Shown here one piece after another: positions 1 to 9,262 of a stretch of 64,000 bases of DNA. The stretch's first letter is position 1. The number at the start of each line of letters is the position of its first letter. The translations under genes were made by a program, and so were the position numbers. The notes beneath the pieces were generated by a model that saw only the letters and a program-made list of their open reading frames with translations, was not told the origin of the DNA and made no database searches. This DNA is from Kibdelosporangium sp. MJ126-NF4 (GTDB lineage: Bacteria; Actinomycetota; Actinomycetes; Mycobacteriales; Pseudonocardiaceae): NCBI RefSeq assembly GCF_000826545.1, contig NZ_CDME01000011.1, forward strand, positions 770,001 to 834,000, given 5' to 3'.

Positions 1-1
1 G

Positions 2-487
2 GTCGGTCAGCCGCGACAGCCCCGCCGGCCGGATCCGCTTGCGCGGCGCGCCCTTCACCAGGTCCGCGATCAGGCGCCGGGTCACAGCGGGCGCGAGCAG
101 TGCGTCACCGGCCGCGACCACGCGCACGGCGTTGATCAGGTCCGCCGATGGCGCGTCCTTCAACAGGAAGCCGCTGGCACCGGCACGCAGCGCGTCGTAG
201 ACGTACTCGTCGAGGTGGAACGTGGTCAGCACGACCACCCGGTACGGCACCGGGTCCGCGAGCAGCCGCCGTGTCGCCTCCAGACCGTCCATTGTGGGCA
301 TTCGGATGTCCATCAGCACGACGTCCGGCTCGGCCGCCGGGATCGCGGCGACCGCTTCGGCGCCGTCGCCCGCCGTGCCGACGACGGTGATGTCCGGCTG
401 CGCGCCGAGCACGGCCGCGAAGCTCTCCCGCACCATCGCCTGGTCGTCGACCACGAACACCCTGATCAACCGGGCAGTCTCGCCCAT
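2..487 (-). CDS. NarL/LuxR-family response regulator (3' end outside window)
   Basis: This is the output half of a two-component system and is probably a DNA-binding transcription factor. The receiver domain reads FVVDDQAMVRESF near residue 11, with the phospho-acceptor Asp at about residue 60 (VVLMDIRMP) and the conserved LLKDAP lysine near 115. The expected LuxR-type HTH would begin about where the gene runs off the left edge, so the output domain is not visible. The ATG at 487 overlaps the end of the upstream histidine kinase gene by 22 bases, so the two are co-transcribed and probably translationally coupled. The stop lies outside the window. The family call is firm; the target genes are unknown. 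Confidence 0.9.
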   Translation of the reverse strand, partial: MGETARLIRVFVVDDQAMVRESFAAVLGAQPDITVVGTAGDGAEAVAAIPAAEPDVVLMDIRMPTMDGLEATRRLLADPVPYRVVVLTTFHLDEYVYDALRAGASGFLLKDAPSADLINAVRVVAAGDALLAPAVTRRLIADLVKGAPRKRIRPAGLSRLTD

Positions 488-1650
488 ACCTGGAATCCCC
501 CGTCCGCACGGCGTCCTGCCGTGCACTCCCCGCCGATCATGCCGACGCGTTCCTCGATCCCGGCGAGGCCGGTTCCCCCACCAGCGGTCGCCACACGACC
601 GGAAGGTCCATTGTCGACGGACAGCTCGATGTCCTTGCCGGATGCCCGGAGCCACACCGTGATCGGCGCGCCTGGGCTGTGCCGCATGGCATTGCTCAAC
701 GACTCCTGCACGATCCGGTACGCCGCCAGTCCGACGACCGCGGGCACGTCGGGCATCGGTTCATCGACCTCCAACCGGGCGGAAGCACCCGAGGCCACCG
801 CGGATCGCACGAGGTCGGGAATATCGTCCACGGTCGGCTGCGGAAAGTGCTCGGCATCGGCGTTGTCCTCGCGCAGCACTCCGATCAGCCTGCGGGCCTC
901 GGTCAACGCCTCCCGCGCGGCCGTCCCGAGCGCGGTGAACTCGTCATGGATCTCCGGAGTCACACCGGCGATCCGGTAGCGCGCGCTGTCGGTGCGCACG
1001 GCGATCATCGAAAGATGGTGCCCGATCACGTCGTGCAGTTCACGGGCGATCCTGGCCCGCTGCTGCAGATGCGAGCGTTTCAGCCGTTCCTGTTCGGTTT
1101 CCAGCCTGGCTCTGCGGGCATCGTTGAGCACATACCCGGCGATGATGACAGCGACGAGGCCGACGAGCGGGCCTGCCATCACGCCGAGGCCGTACCGTCC
1201 CGCCACCGGCCCCGTGGCGGCTGCCATCGCCGCACAAGCCATGGAGGCGATGCCGCCCATGTCCTGACGCCGGGCGCGAGCGATCGCCAGCGCGACAACC
1301 GGTGCGGCCGGAATCAGGTAGGCATCCAGTGGCCAGCTGTGCACGATGCCAAACGAGTTCTCGATCGGCCGGGTGACGACCGCCGCGAACACGGTGCCGA
1401 AAGCGGTCAGTCGCGCTGCGGTCAACGGCCTGTAACGGGCCATCAGCACGGCGGCGAACAACACGAGCACCACGAGCGTCCCGGTCACCATGTGGGTCAT
1501 GTTGATCCAGACCACCCACATGTTGAACGCCCAGGAACACAGCGCTACCAGCAACAGCGCCCAGCCGAGCCACGTGGGCCCGCGCCACCAGCCGAGCGGC
1601 GGGCCCATGTCACGGTCACGGCCGGTCAGCAAGGCCTTGCGCATCCCCAT
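466..1650 (-). CDS. Sensor histidine kinase, DesK/NarX (HisKA_3) family
   Basis: This is a membrane sensor kinase that would phosphorylate the overlapping response regulator. The first 175 residues hold about five hydrophobic segments with no recognisable extracellular domain. The dimerisation and phosphotransfer motif ARIARELHDVIGHHLSM follows, with His at about residue 206. A HATPase_c domain follows (QESLSNAMRHS N-box, VDNGPSG, GGGTGLAGIEERV G-box). A length of 394 residues is normal for the family. The start at 1650 could be replaced by an internal ATG a few codons later. It is divergent from the DUF998 gene across about 125 bases. The signal sensed cannot be told from sequence. Confidence 0.9.
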   Translation of the reverse strand: MGMRKALLTGRDRDMGPPLGWWRGPTWLGWALLLVALCSWAFNMWVVWINMTHMVTGTLVVLVLFAAVLMARYRPLTAARLTAFGTVFAAVVTRPIENSFGIVHSWPLDAYLIPAAPVVALAIARARRQDMGGIASMACAAMAAATGPVAGRYGLGVMAGPLVGLVAVIIAGYVLNDARRARLETEQERLKRSHLQQRARIARELHDVIGHHLSMIAVRTDSARYRIAGVTPEIHDEFTALGTAAREALTEARRLIGVLREDNADAEHFPQPTVDDIPDLVRSAVASGASARLEVDEPMPDVPAVVGLAAYRIVQESLSNAMRHSPGAPITVWLRASGKDIELSVDNGPSGRVATAGGGTGLAGIEERVGMIGGECTAGRRADGGFQVWARLPG

Positions 1651-1775
1651 CCCCTGACGCTAGCCAACCCGTCACCGAGCCGATATCAGGGAAATACCCG
1701 TAGCTCCGCAGAGGTACGGCAAGACACCGCCACAGCGGGACGCCCCACACGGCGTACAGCGGCAGGCTCAACGCC

Positions 1776-2378
1776 ATGAACGAGCGAATGACCCGGCTGC
1801 TGGCCGGTTCCGCGCTGCTCTGGATGGTCGTCGGCATCGTCGTGGCGATCTACCTGGAGATCGTCTACGCGGGCACCGTCCACCAGACCTTCAGCGAGTA
1901 CGTTTACACAGGCCAGGGCGCCCGTCTCGCCGGGATCGCGATGCTGGCGGTCGGGTTCTCCTCGTTGGCGGCGGCGGGCGCGCTGTGGTCGGCGGGCGGT
2001 CCGCGGTCCGCGTACTGGCTGATCCTGGTGTGGGGGATCGGCCTCGCGGTGCTGGCGATCTTCCCGCAGGAGCCCGCCGACCAGGCGCTGACGTGGCACG
2101 GCGCCATCCACCGGTACTCCGCGCTGGCAGGCATGCTCACGCTGCCGCTCGCCGGTTTGCTGCTGTCCCGGCAATGGCCGCTGCTCCGGCCTTTCTCGAT
2201 CGCGAGCTTCGTCGCGCTCGCGATCTTCGTGTCCACCTTCGTCGTGCCCGGCTGGCGCGACTACAGCGGGATCGCCGAACGGTTCGTGCTCGGGATGGAC
2301 GTCGGCATCATCGGTGTGCTGATCAGACGGCTGTCCGCTGTTCCGGTCGCAGTTGTTCGAACAGGGCAGCCATCCTGA
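1776..2378 (+). CDS. DUF998 family integral membrane protein
   Basis: This 200-residue protein is almost entirely hydrophobic, with about six predicted membrane spans. It has the layout of DUF998 proteins: a short charged N-terminus, a GARLAGIAMLAVGFSS span, and a conserved acidic/His loop (ALTWHGAIHRYSALAGM) that faces a pocket in this family. Function in the family is poorly known. The gene stands alone on the plus strand and is divergent from the histidine kinase. Its 3' end overlaps the converging amidase gene by 56 bases, so no separate terminator separates the two. The ribosome-binding site is weak, and the start ATG at 1776 was chosen because it leads straight into the first span. Confidence 0.75.
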   Translation: MNERMTRLLAGSALLWMVVGIVVAIYLEIVYAGTVHQTFSEYVYTGQGARLAGIAMLAVGFSSLAAAGALWSAGGPRSAYWLILVWGIGLAVLAIFPQEPADQALTWHGAIHRYSALAGMLTLPLAGLLLSRQWPLLRPFSIASFVALAIFVSTFVVPGWRDYSGIAERFVLGMDVGIIGVLIRRLSAVPVAVVRTGQPS

Positions 2379-3699
2379 GCACGCCGAGGTCGTCGAACCG
2401 GCGGCCGGTGATCTGCAGGCCGATCGGCTGCCCTTCGGAGGTGTACCCGCAGTTGATCGACACCGACGGCTGCCCGGACATGTTGAACGGGACGGTGAAA
2501 CCGATGTGCTCGAAGGGCCGCGCGGGGTCGTTGACCGGCGACGGCCACTCGGCTGGGAAAGCCGACATCGGTGTGGTCGGCGACAGCACGAAGTCGTACG
2601 GCTCGGTGGCCCGCAGTGCGGCCGCGGTCATCTTGTCGATCTGTGCGAAACCCCGGTACACGTCCACGCCCGTCGAGTCGCCACCCGCACGGGCCCACTC
2701 CGAGATGTACGGCAGCACACGCTCGAACCGCTCGGCGGGCAACGCCATCAGGTCCGTCCACAGCCGAGTCCGCCAGAACAGGTCGAGCCCGTCGAGCATC
2801 TCCCTGGTGACGAAGGGATCCACCGGCTCGGCGGACACACCGGCACGCTCGAACAGCCGGACGGCCTCGGTGACCGCCGCGGCGATCTCCGGTTCGACGT
2901 CCAGCCCGACACCGGCGTCCAGGTGCAGGCCGACGCGCAGCCCGGCCGGTTCGACTGCCAGTGACTGCCAGTCGATGTCGTTCGGCGGCAGGCTCATGAA
3001 GTCGCGGGAGTCCGGTTGGGACAACACGCGCATCAGCAGCGCCGTGTCGGCGACTGTCCTGGTCATCGGCCCGACGACGCGGCCGATGTACGGCGGGTCC
3101 ACCGGCACGCGGCCGAAACTCGGCTTCAGCCCGACCAGTCCGCAGAACGCGGCCGGGAGCCGGATCGAGCCGCCGATGTCCGTGCCGACGTGCAACGGCC
3201 CGTACCCGGCCGCTCCCGCCGCCCCCGCGCCCGCGCTCGATCCGCCGGGCGTTCGCGCTGTGTCCCACGGGTTGCGGGAGGCCTCGTGGAAGCTGGACAG
3301 GCCGGACGTGAGCATGCCGTAGTCCGGCATCGTGGTCTTGCCGAGCGTGATCGCACCGGCCTCCCGCAGCCGCGCCGCCGCCGGGGCGTCGGCCGCGGCG
3401 GGCACCAGTTCGGTCGCGGCGGTACCCAACGGGACCGGCGTTCCCTGGGTGGCGATGTTCTCCTTGATCGTCACCGGCACGCCGTCCAGAGTCCCTTGTG
3501 GACTTCCCGATCGCCAGCGCCGCTCGGACTCACGTGCGGCCGCCAGTACCGCGTCCGGGTCGTGCGTGTAGAACGCCTTCAGCGTGGGTTCGTGTGTCGC
3601 GATCCGCGCGAGGACCGCTTCGGCGACCTCGACCGGCGACAGTCCCGAGCGGTACTCGGCGAGCAGTTCGACCGCGGTCAGATCTGCCAAGTCAGTCAT
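2323..3699 (-). CDS. Amidase (amidase signature family), last gene of the ABC/ALDH operon
   Basis: It hydrolyses a C-N amide bond with a Ser-cisSer-Lys triad. With the start at 3699 the triad is Lys79 (GVPVTIKEN), Ser154 (PGGSSAGAG) and Ser178 (GTDIGGSIR). The 24-residue spacing between the two serines matches fatty acid amide hydrolase and other family members. A good ribosome-binding site (GAAAGGAAAGAC) sits just before ATG 3699; a longer in-frame reading up to 3774 has no such signal and was rejected. Length is 458 residues, normal. It lies 10 bases after the SDR gene and ends the eight-gene operon, so it probably cleaves an imported amide or a pathway intermediate. The substrate is unknown. 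Confidence 0.9.
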   Translation of the reverse strand: MTDLADLTAVELLAEYRSGLSPVEVAEAVLARIATHEPTLKAFYTHDPDAVLAAARESERRWRSGSPQGTLDGVPVTIKENIATQGTPVPLGTAATELVPAAADAPAAARLREAGAITLGKTTMPDYGMLTSGLSSFHEASRNPWDTARTPGGSSAGAGAAGAAGYGPLHVGTDIGGSIRLPAAFCGLVGLKPSFGRVPVDPPYIGRVVGPMTRTVADTALLMRVLSQPDSRDFMSLPPNDIDWQSLAVEPAGLRVGLHLDAGVGLDVEPEIAAAVTEAVRLFERAGVSAEPVDPFVTREMLDGLDLFWRTRLWTDLMALPAERFERVLPYISEWARAGGDSTGVDVYRGFAQIDKMTAAALRATEPYDFVLSPTTPMSAFPAEWPSPVNDPARPFEHIGFTVPFNMSGQPSVSINCGYTSEGQPIGLQITGRRFDDLGVLRMAALFEQLRPEQRTAV

Positions 3700-3709
3700 G
3701 TCTTTCCTT

Positions 3710-4477
3710 TCACGCTGGCGGGTTGAATCGGCCGTCGACCGCGGTCCAGCCGCCGTCGACCGCGAGCACGGCACCGGTCACGAAACTGGCCGCGTCCGAG
3801 GCCAGGTACACCACGGCACCGGCCATCTCCGACGGCCTGGCCCACCGGCCGAGCGCTCCCTTGTCGGCGTAGGCCTGGTACCAGCCGGGATCAGCCTTGA
3901 TCTGGGCGGTCAGCGGGGTTTCCACGACACCGGGCGCGATCGCGTTCACCCGGACACCGGACGGGCCGAACTCGGCGGCGGCCGTGCGGAACAGCTGCAC
4001 CAGCCCGGCTTTGGTGGCCGCGTAGACACCCTGGCCCGGTTCGACCGTCGTGCCCCTGATCGACGAGAACCCGATGATGCTGCCCCGGCCGCGTTCGACC
4101 ATCCGGGCACCGAACGCGCGCACCACGTCGAAGGTCGCGCCCAGGTTCAGCGCGACGACGCGCTCGAACTCGTCCTTGCTGTAGTCGAGCAAGCGCTTGC
4201 GGACGTTCATCGCCGCGGTCAGCACGACCACGTCCACCTCGCCGAGCGCGGTCGCGGCCTCGGTGACGGCCTGCGAGTCGAGGAGGTTGATCTCATAGGC
4301 ATCGGCGTCGATCATCGACGCGGTTTCCCGCGCTGCCACGATGTTCACGTCCGCGCAGGTCACCGAGGCTCCGTGAGCGGCGAGCGCCAGCGCGGACTCA
4401 CGGCCGATCCCGCTTCCCGCGCCGAGCACGACAGCGTTGCGTCCGTCCAGCCGGAACAGTCCCGTGTAGTCGGTCAT
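3710..4477 (-). CDS. Short-chain dehydrogenase/reductase (SDR)
   Basis: This is a classical 255-residue NAD(P)-dependent oxidoreductase. The Rossmann motif GAGSGIG is at residues 19-25, the NAG-type segment is replaced by LTAAMN, the catalytic Ser is in GFSSIRG and the Tyr/Lys pair in VYAATKAG. The C-terminus has the usual YLASDAASFVTGAVLAVDGGW. The Asp in CADVN after beta-2 points to NAD(H) preference. The ATG at 4477 overlaps the stop of the aldehyde dehydrogenase by four bases (ATGA), so translation is coupled. In this operon it probably oxidises an alcohol to the aldehyde that its neighbour then oxidises; that order is inference. Confidence 0.9.
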   Translation of the reverse strand: MTDYTGLFRLDGRNAVVLGAGSGIGRESALALAAHGASVTCADVNIVAARETASMIDADAYEINLLDSQAVTEAATALGEVDVVVLTAAMNVRKRLLDYSKDEFERVVALNLGATFDVVRAFGARMVERGRGSIIGFSSIRGTTVEPGQGVYAATKAGLVQLFRTAAAEFGPSGVRVNAIAPGVVETPLTAQIKADPGWYQAYADKGALGRWARPSEMAGAVVYLASDAASFVTGAVLAVDGGWTAVDGRFNPPA

Positions 4478-5925
4478 GACGGCCGGATCACCGCCATCCT
4501 GGTCACAGTGAGCTCCTCGATGGCGAACCGTGGGCCTTCCCTGCCGATGCCGGAGTCCTTCACGCCGCCGTACGGCATCGTGTCCGACCGGAACCCGGGG
4601 ACTTCGTTCACCACGACCGCACCGACTTCCAACTCGTCGATCGCCTTGTGCGTGGTGGCCAGCGAGCGTGTGAACACCGAGGCGTTCAGCCCGTAGCGGG
4701 AGTCGTTCACGACGTCGAACGCCTCGTCCATGGTGGACACCGTGCGGAGGCACACGACCGGCCCGAAGATCTCGTCGTCCCAGCAGGAAGCGCCGGACGG
4801 AACATCGGCGAGCACGGTCGGTCTGATCACACCACCATCCACGCCACCACCGCTGACCAGGCGAGCTCCCGCGGCCACGGCCGCGTCGACCCAGTCAAGG
4901 ACGCGCTGGGTGGATCGGGAGTCGATCAACGCGGACACCCGGGTCTTCTCGTCGCGGGGATCCCCGGTCACGACTTCGCCGAGCCGGTCGGTCAGTCTCG
5001 ACGAGAACTCCGCCGCGACGGCCTCGTGCACGACCAGCCGCTGCACCGAGATGCACGCCTGGCCGGAGGCGTAGAAACCGCCGCGCAGGACGGCATCCAC
5101 GGCCGCGTCCAGGTCCGCGTCGTCCGCGACCACCATCGCCGCGTTGGAGCCGAGCTCAAGCAAGGTCTTGGTCGGCGCCGCATCCCTGGCGATCCGGTGC
5201 CCCACCGCGGACGAGCCGGTGAACGACACCGCGCCGATCCTCGGGTCCGTCACCAGCGCCGAACCGACCTCGGCATCGCCGGTCACCAACTGGACAAGGG
5301 AGGCGGGCGCGCCCGCTTCGACCGCTGCCGTGCGGAACAGGTCGACCAGCCACAGTGTCGCCAACGGTGTCGCCGGAGCGGGCTTGGCCACGACCGGGCA
5401 TCCGGCCGCGACGGCGGGCGCGATCTTGTGCGAGGCAAGCAGAAGCGGGTAGTTGAAGCCCGCGATCCCGACGACCACGCCGATCGGGCGCCGCGTCCAG
5501 TAGCCGATCATGCCGTCACCGGACGGCAACAGGTCCAGCGGCACGGTCTCGCCGTGCAGCCAGGAGACCTCCTCGGCCGAGGCCTGCAGGGTCACGATCG
5601 TCCGCGCGACCTCGATCCGGCAGTCCACCAGGGGTTTCCCGCTCTCCGCGACCAGCAGGTCCTCGAACGCCCCGCGCTGCGCGGCGATCGTGTCCGCCAC
5701 GGACGTCAGGATCTGCCTGCGGGCACGGGACGACATCGCCGCGGCCGTTTTCCTGACCGCGACAGCCTCATCGACCGCGCGGCGGGCGAGGTCGACTGTG
5801 CCGACAGGGGCCTGTGCGACGATCGTTCCGTCGTAGGGAAAGACAACTGGTGCTGTGTCGGGCACGGGAACCCAGTCATGGCCGACCGGCAGCCCAGGTG
5901 GATACGGCGGCTGGAACATGCTCAT
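4474..5925 (-). CDS. NAD(P)-dependent aldehyde dehydrogenase
   Basis: It oxidises an aldehyde to the carboxylate. Conserved residues are all present in the 483-residue protein: GFNYP at 157-160, VAKPAPATP near 180, the Rossmann loop FTGSSAVG at about 235, general base Glu257 (LLELGS) and catalytic Cys291 (GQACISV). The C-terminal motif EIFGPVVCL is also intact. The ATG at 5925 overlaps the end of the upstream ABC ATPase gene by four bases. ATG 5919 (MFQPP) is an alternative start. Placed between transporter and SDR genes, it most likely acts on a product derived from the imported compound. Confidence 0.92.
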   Translation of the reverse strand: MSMFQPPYPPGLPVGHDWVPVPDTAPVVFPYDGTIVAQAPVGTVDLARRAVDEAVAVRKTAAAMSSRARRQILTSVADTIAAQRGAFEDLLVAESGKPLVDCRIEVARTIVTLQASAEEVSWLHGETVPLDLLPSGDGMIGYWTRRPIGVVVGIAGFNYPLLLASHKIAPAVAAGCPVVAKPAPATPLATLWLVDLFRTAAVEAGAPASLVQLVTGDAEVGSALVTDPRIGAVSFTGSSAVGHRIARDAAPTKTLLELGSNAAMVVADDADLDAAVDAVLRGGFYASGQACISVQRLVVHEAVAAEFSSRLTDRLGEVVTGDPRDEKTRVSALIDSRSTQRVLDWVDAAVAAGARLVSGGGVDGGVIRPTVLADVPSGASCWDDEIFGPVVCLRTVSTMDEAFDVVNDSRYGLNASVFTRSLATTHKAIDELEVGAVVVNEVPGFRSDTMPYGGVKDSGIGREGPRFAIEELTVTRMAVIRPS

Positions 5926-6692
5926 CCTTCCTGGAATCTCGCGAGCGCGGACCGCAGTGTGGGCGCGGCGGCGATCAGGTCACGCGTGTACTCGTGCGAC
6001 GGCTGTTGGTAGACCTGTTCGACGTCACCGAGTTCGACGATCTCGCCCCGGCGCATCACGGCGACCGTGTCGCACACGTGCCGCACCACGGACAGGTCGT
6101 GCGAGACGAACACCAGCGTGAGGTCGTAGCGCTCCACCAAGTCCGCCAACAGGTTCAGGATCTGGGCCCGGACCGACACGTCCAGCGCGCTCACCGGCTC
6201 GTCGGCGACCAGCACCTTCGGGTTCGGCGCGAGCGCGCGGGCGATCGAGATCCGTTGCCGTTGCCCGCCCGAGAACTGGTGCGGGTAGCGGGAAGCCGCG
6301 TCCTGGGGCAGCCCGACCGCGTCCAGCAGCTCGCTGAGCCGCTCGGTGTCCGGCCTTGTCAGCGGCTCACAGATGATGTCGCGGACGCGCATCCTCGGGT
6401 CCAGCGAGCCCATCGGGTCCTGGAACACGATCTGCAGCTCGTCGCGCAGGAACCTCAGCCGCCGCTCGGGCAGGTTGTCGATCCGGGTGCCGCGGAACGA
6501 GATCGTCCCGCTCGTCGGCGTGTCGAGCGCGGCGAGCAATCTGACCAAAGTGGACTTTCCGGAGCCCGACTCGCCGACGATGCCGAACCGCTGCCCGGCG
6601 GTGACGTCGAAGCTGACTCCGCGCAGTGCCTGCACGGGCGGGCGGCCCAGCCGACCGCGGTAGGCCCGGTGCAGGTCACGGACCTCAATCAT
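5922..6692 (-). CDS. Oligopeptide/nickel-type ABC transporter ATPase (DppF-like)
   Basis: This is one of two nucleotide-binding subunits of a Dpp/Opp-type importer. Walker A is GESGSGKST, the Q-loop is IVFQDPMGSLDP, the signature is FSGGQRQRI, Walker B is VLVADEP, and the switch His is in FVSHD. The start at 6692 (MIEVRDLH) is chosen because it gives the usual short N-terminus and overlaps the preceding ATPase gene by eight bases; the longer reading to 6794 is implausible. At 256 residues it lacks the long C-terminal oligopeptide extension of many DppF proteins, keeping only YQQPSHEYTRDLIAAAP. It pairs with the ATPase encoded just upstream. Confidence 0.92.
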   Translation of the reverse strand: MIEVRDLHRAYRGRLGRPPVQALRGVSFDVTAGQRFGIVGESGSGKSTLVRLLAALDTPTSGTISFRGTRIDNLPERRLRFLRDELQIVFQDPMGSLDPRMRVRDIICEPLTRPDTERLSELLDAVGLPQDAASRYPHQFSGGQRQRISIARALAPNPKVLVADEPVSALDVSVRAQILNLLADLVERYDLTLVFVSHDLSVVRHVCDTVAVMRRGEIVELGDVEQVYQQPSHEYTRDLIAAAPTLRSALARFQEG

Positions 6693-7491
6693 GGGACACC
6701 GTCCAGAGCCTGCCGTTCTCGTCGGTGGACTCGAGATCCGAACATGCCAGCAACTGCTTGGTGTAGCGGTGTTGTGGCGTGGTGAACACGTCACGCACCA
6801 GTCCTGACTCGACGATCTCGCCGTCGTACATGACCAGCACCCGCTCGCACACCGTGGCCACCACGGCCAGGTCGTGGGTGATGAACAGCAGCGCCGATTC
6901 TCGCGTGTTCGCCAGGATCAGGTCGAGGATCTGTGCCTGGACGGTCACATCCAGCGCGGTCGTCGGTTCGTCGCAGATCAGCAGCGACGGGTTGTTGGCC
7001 AGGGCGATCGCCAGCATCACGCGCTGTCGTTGACCGCCGGACAGCTGATGCGGGTACGCCTTCGCGGCCCGTCGGGGATCCGGCAGGCGGACGCGGTCGA
7101 GCAGGTCCACCGCCGCCACACGCGCCGAGCGCCGGTCAGGGCGGGTGCGGTGCAACCGCATGACCTCCGCGACCTGCGTGCCGACCTGCATGGTCGGGTT
7201 CAGCGCGGTCATCGGCTCCTGGAACACCATGCTCATCTCGCGGCCACGCGCCCGAGACAGTTCCCGTTCCGGCATGCCGAGGAGTTCGCGGTCGCCGAGC
7301 CGCACCGAGCCGGTCGCGGTCAGTTCCTCCGGCAGCAGGCCCATCACGGCCGACGCGGTCAGTGACTTGCCCGACCCGGACTCGCCGATCAGCCCGACCC
7401 GCTCCCCCGCGTCGATCTCCAGCGACACATCCTTCACCAGGTCGGTGTCGCCCACCGAAACGCTCAGGCCGGTCACGGTCAAAACACTCAT
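6685..7491 (-). CDS. Oligopeptide/nickel-type ABC transporter ATPase (DppD-like)
   Basis: This is the second nucleotide-binding subunit of the importer. It has Walker [10 protein letters not shown], the Q-loop [13 protein letters not shown], the signature [10 protein letters not shown], Walker B LLICDEP and the His switch FITHD. At 268 residues it ends soon after the C-terminal [10 protein letters not shown] motif, so it also lacks a long oligopeptide domain. It overlaps the DppC-like gene by four bases upstream and the DppF-like gene by eight bases downstream, consistent with a tightly coupled ABC cassette. Confidence 0.92.
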   Translation of the reverse strand: MSVLTVTGLSVSVGDTDLVKDVSLEIDAGERVGLIGESGSGKSLTASAVMGLLPEELTATGSVRLGDRELLGMPERELSRARGREMSMVFQEPMTALNPTMQVGTQVAEVMRLHRTRPDRRSARVAAVDLLDRVRLPDPRRAAKAYPHQLSGGQRQRVMLAIALANNPSLLICDEPTTALDVTVQAQILDLILANTRESALLFITHDLAVVATVCERVLVMYDGEIVESGLVRDVFTTPQHRYTKQLLACSDLESTDENGRLWTVSHD

Positions 7492-8321
7492 CGGCGGCCT
7501 GCCAGTCGCGGGTCGAGCCGGTCGCGCAGGCCGTCGCCGAGCAGGTTGAAGCCGAGCACGGCGATCGCGATCGCGATACCGGGCACTATCGCCAGCCGGG
7601 GCTGCACGGCCAGCAGTTCCTGGGATTCCTGCAGCATTCGGCCCCAGGACGGCGTCGGCGGCCTTGTCCCGAAGCCGAGGAACGACAAGGCCGCTTCGGC
7701 GAGGACGGCGATGGCGAACGACACCGAGCTCTGCACGATCAGCAGACCGGCGATGTTCGGCAGGACGTGCCTGCGCGCGATCGAGAACCGCGACCGGCCC
7801 GCCGCCCGCGCGGCGAGGACGTACTCCGTGCTCATCACCTGCAACGTCCCAGAGCGGGCGATCCGGGCGAACGAGGGCACGGTCGCGATGCCGATCGCGA
7901 CCATCGCGGTCAACGTGCTGGCCCCGAACACCGCGCCGAACATGATCGCCAGCAGCAGCGCGGGAAACGCGAGCACCAAGTCGTTGGCACGCATGATGAA
8001 CTCGCCGAGCCAGCGTGGGCTCATCGCGGCGAGGATGCCGAGCGGGGTGCCGATCAGCGCCGCCACACCGACCGCGATCACGCCGACGTACAGCGTTGTC
8101 CGCGCGCCGACCATGATCTGGCTGACCAGGTCACGGCCGAACTTGTCGGTGCCGAACAGGTGGTCGCCGGTCGGCCCGAGCAGCCGGACCGCCGCGTCGA
8201 CTCGTGTCGGGTCGTGCGGCGTCCAGATGAACGACACCAGCGCGACCAGGACCACCAGGCCGACGAGGATCGCGCCCACGGTCAGCGTGGGCGTCCGGCG
8301 TTGGGTGACCGTTGTCATCAC
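7488..8321 (-). CDS. Dpp/Opp-type ABC transporter permease (DppC-like)
   Basis: This inner-membrane permease has 277 residues and about six spans. The N-terminal span VGAILVGLVVLVALVSFIW is followed by the typical HLFGTDKFGRDLVSQIMVGARTTL motif that marks DppC/OppC proteins. The EAA loop that contacts the ATPases is EYVLAARAAGRSRFSIARRHVLPN. The C-terminus ending GDGLRDRLDPRL is family-typical. It overlaps both flanking cassette genes by four bases. Confidence 0.92.
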   Translation of the reverse strand: MMTTVTQRRTPTLTVGAILVGLVVLVALVSFIWTPHDPTRVDAAVRLLGPTGDHLFGTDKFGRDLVSQIMVGARTTLYVGVIAVGVAALIGTPLGILAAMSPRWLGEFIMRANDLVLAFPALLLAIMFGAVFGASTLTAMVAIGIATVPSFARIARSGTLQVMSTEYVLAARAAGRSRFSIARRHVLPNIAGLLIVQSSVSFAIAVLAEAALSFLGFGTRPPTPSWGRMLQESQELLAVQPRLAIVPGIAIAIAVLGFNLLGDGLRDRLDPRLAGRR

Positions 8322-9262
8322 GACCTCCGCAGCCGTGGGTCGATGACCGTGTAGAGCAGGTCGACCAGGAAGTTCACCAGCAGCGCGGCGATCACCAGAA
8401 CCAGCACGATCCCCTGCACAGTCAACAGGTCACGCGCGGCGACCGAGTCCAGCAGCATGCTTCCCAGTCCAGGCAACACGAACACTCGCTCGACCACGAC
8501 CGCGCCGATCAGCAACGTCGTGAGCTGCAGCCCCAGCACAGTCACCACGGGCACGGCGGCGTTGCGCAGGCCGTGACGCACCAACGCCTGGCCGGGCCTC
8601 AGACCTTTGGCACGCGCCGTGCGCAAGTAGTCCTCGCGCAACGTGTCCAGAACAGCGGACCGGACATACCTCGTGAGCACGGCACCCTGGACCAGGCCGA
8701 GCGCCAGCGCGGGCAGGACCAGGCCACGCAGGAACTCGCCGAAGTCCTGGTTCGGCGGTGTCCAGCCACCGGACGGCAACAGCCGCCACTGCACTGCGAA
8801 GACCTGCACCAGCAGGATTCCGGCGAGGAACGCGGGCACGGCGACACCCAGCTGGGACGCGCCGGAGATGACCGTGCCGCTGAGCTTGCGGTGCCGAACG
8901 GCGGCGAACGAGCCGAGCGGGACCGCGATCACCATCGCGATCACCATCGCCGCGCCGACCAGCCACAGCGTCACGCCGAGCCGGTCCGCCAGCTGCGGCC
9001 CGATCAGGTCACGGGTGACGTAGGAGCGGCCGAAGTCACCGGTCAGCACACGGGAGATCCAGTCGAAGTACTGCGTCGTGAGTGGACGGTCGATGCCGAA
9101 CTCGGCCCTGGTCTTGGCGATCAGCTCCGGCGTGGCGTTGATGCCCAGCGCTACCTGCGCCGGGTCCCCGGGCAGGACGGCCATGAACAGGAACACCGCG
9201 ACCGACGCGGCGGCGACGCTGACGAGGAGGATGCCGGTTCGGCGCAGGACAGCGAGGATCAT
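8318..9262 (-). CDS. Dpp/Opp-type ABC transporter permease (DppB-like)
   Basis: This is the partner permease, 314 residues with about six spans. The N-terminal block (FMAVLPGDPAQVALG) and TPELIAKTRAEFGIDRPLTTQY are characteristic of DppB/OppB. The cytoplasmic EAA loop reads REDYLRTARAKGLRPGQALVRHGLRN. The ATG at 9262 overlaps the stop of the substrate-binding protein gene (ATGA), so the long reading that runs through that gene in another frame is a shadow. The end overlaps the DppC-like gene by four bases. Confidence 0.92.
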   Translation of the reverse strand: MILAVLRRTGILLVSVAAASVAVFLFMAVLPGDPAQVALGINATPELIAKTRAEFGIDRPLTTQYFDWISRVLTGDFGRSYVTRDLIGPQLADRLGVTLWLVGAAMVIAMVIAVPLGSFAAVRHRKLSGTVISGASQLGVAVPAFLAGILLVQVFAVQWRLLPSGGWTPPNQDFGEFLRGLVLPALALGLVQGAVLTRYVRSAVLDTLREDYLRTARAKGLRPGQALVRHGLRNAAVPVVTVLGLQLTTLLIGAVVVERVFVLPGLGSMLLDSVAARDLLTVQGIVLVLVIAALLVNFLVDLLYTVIDPRLRRS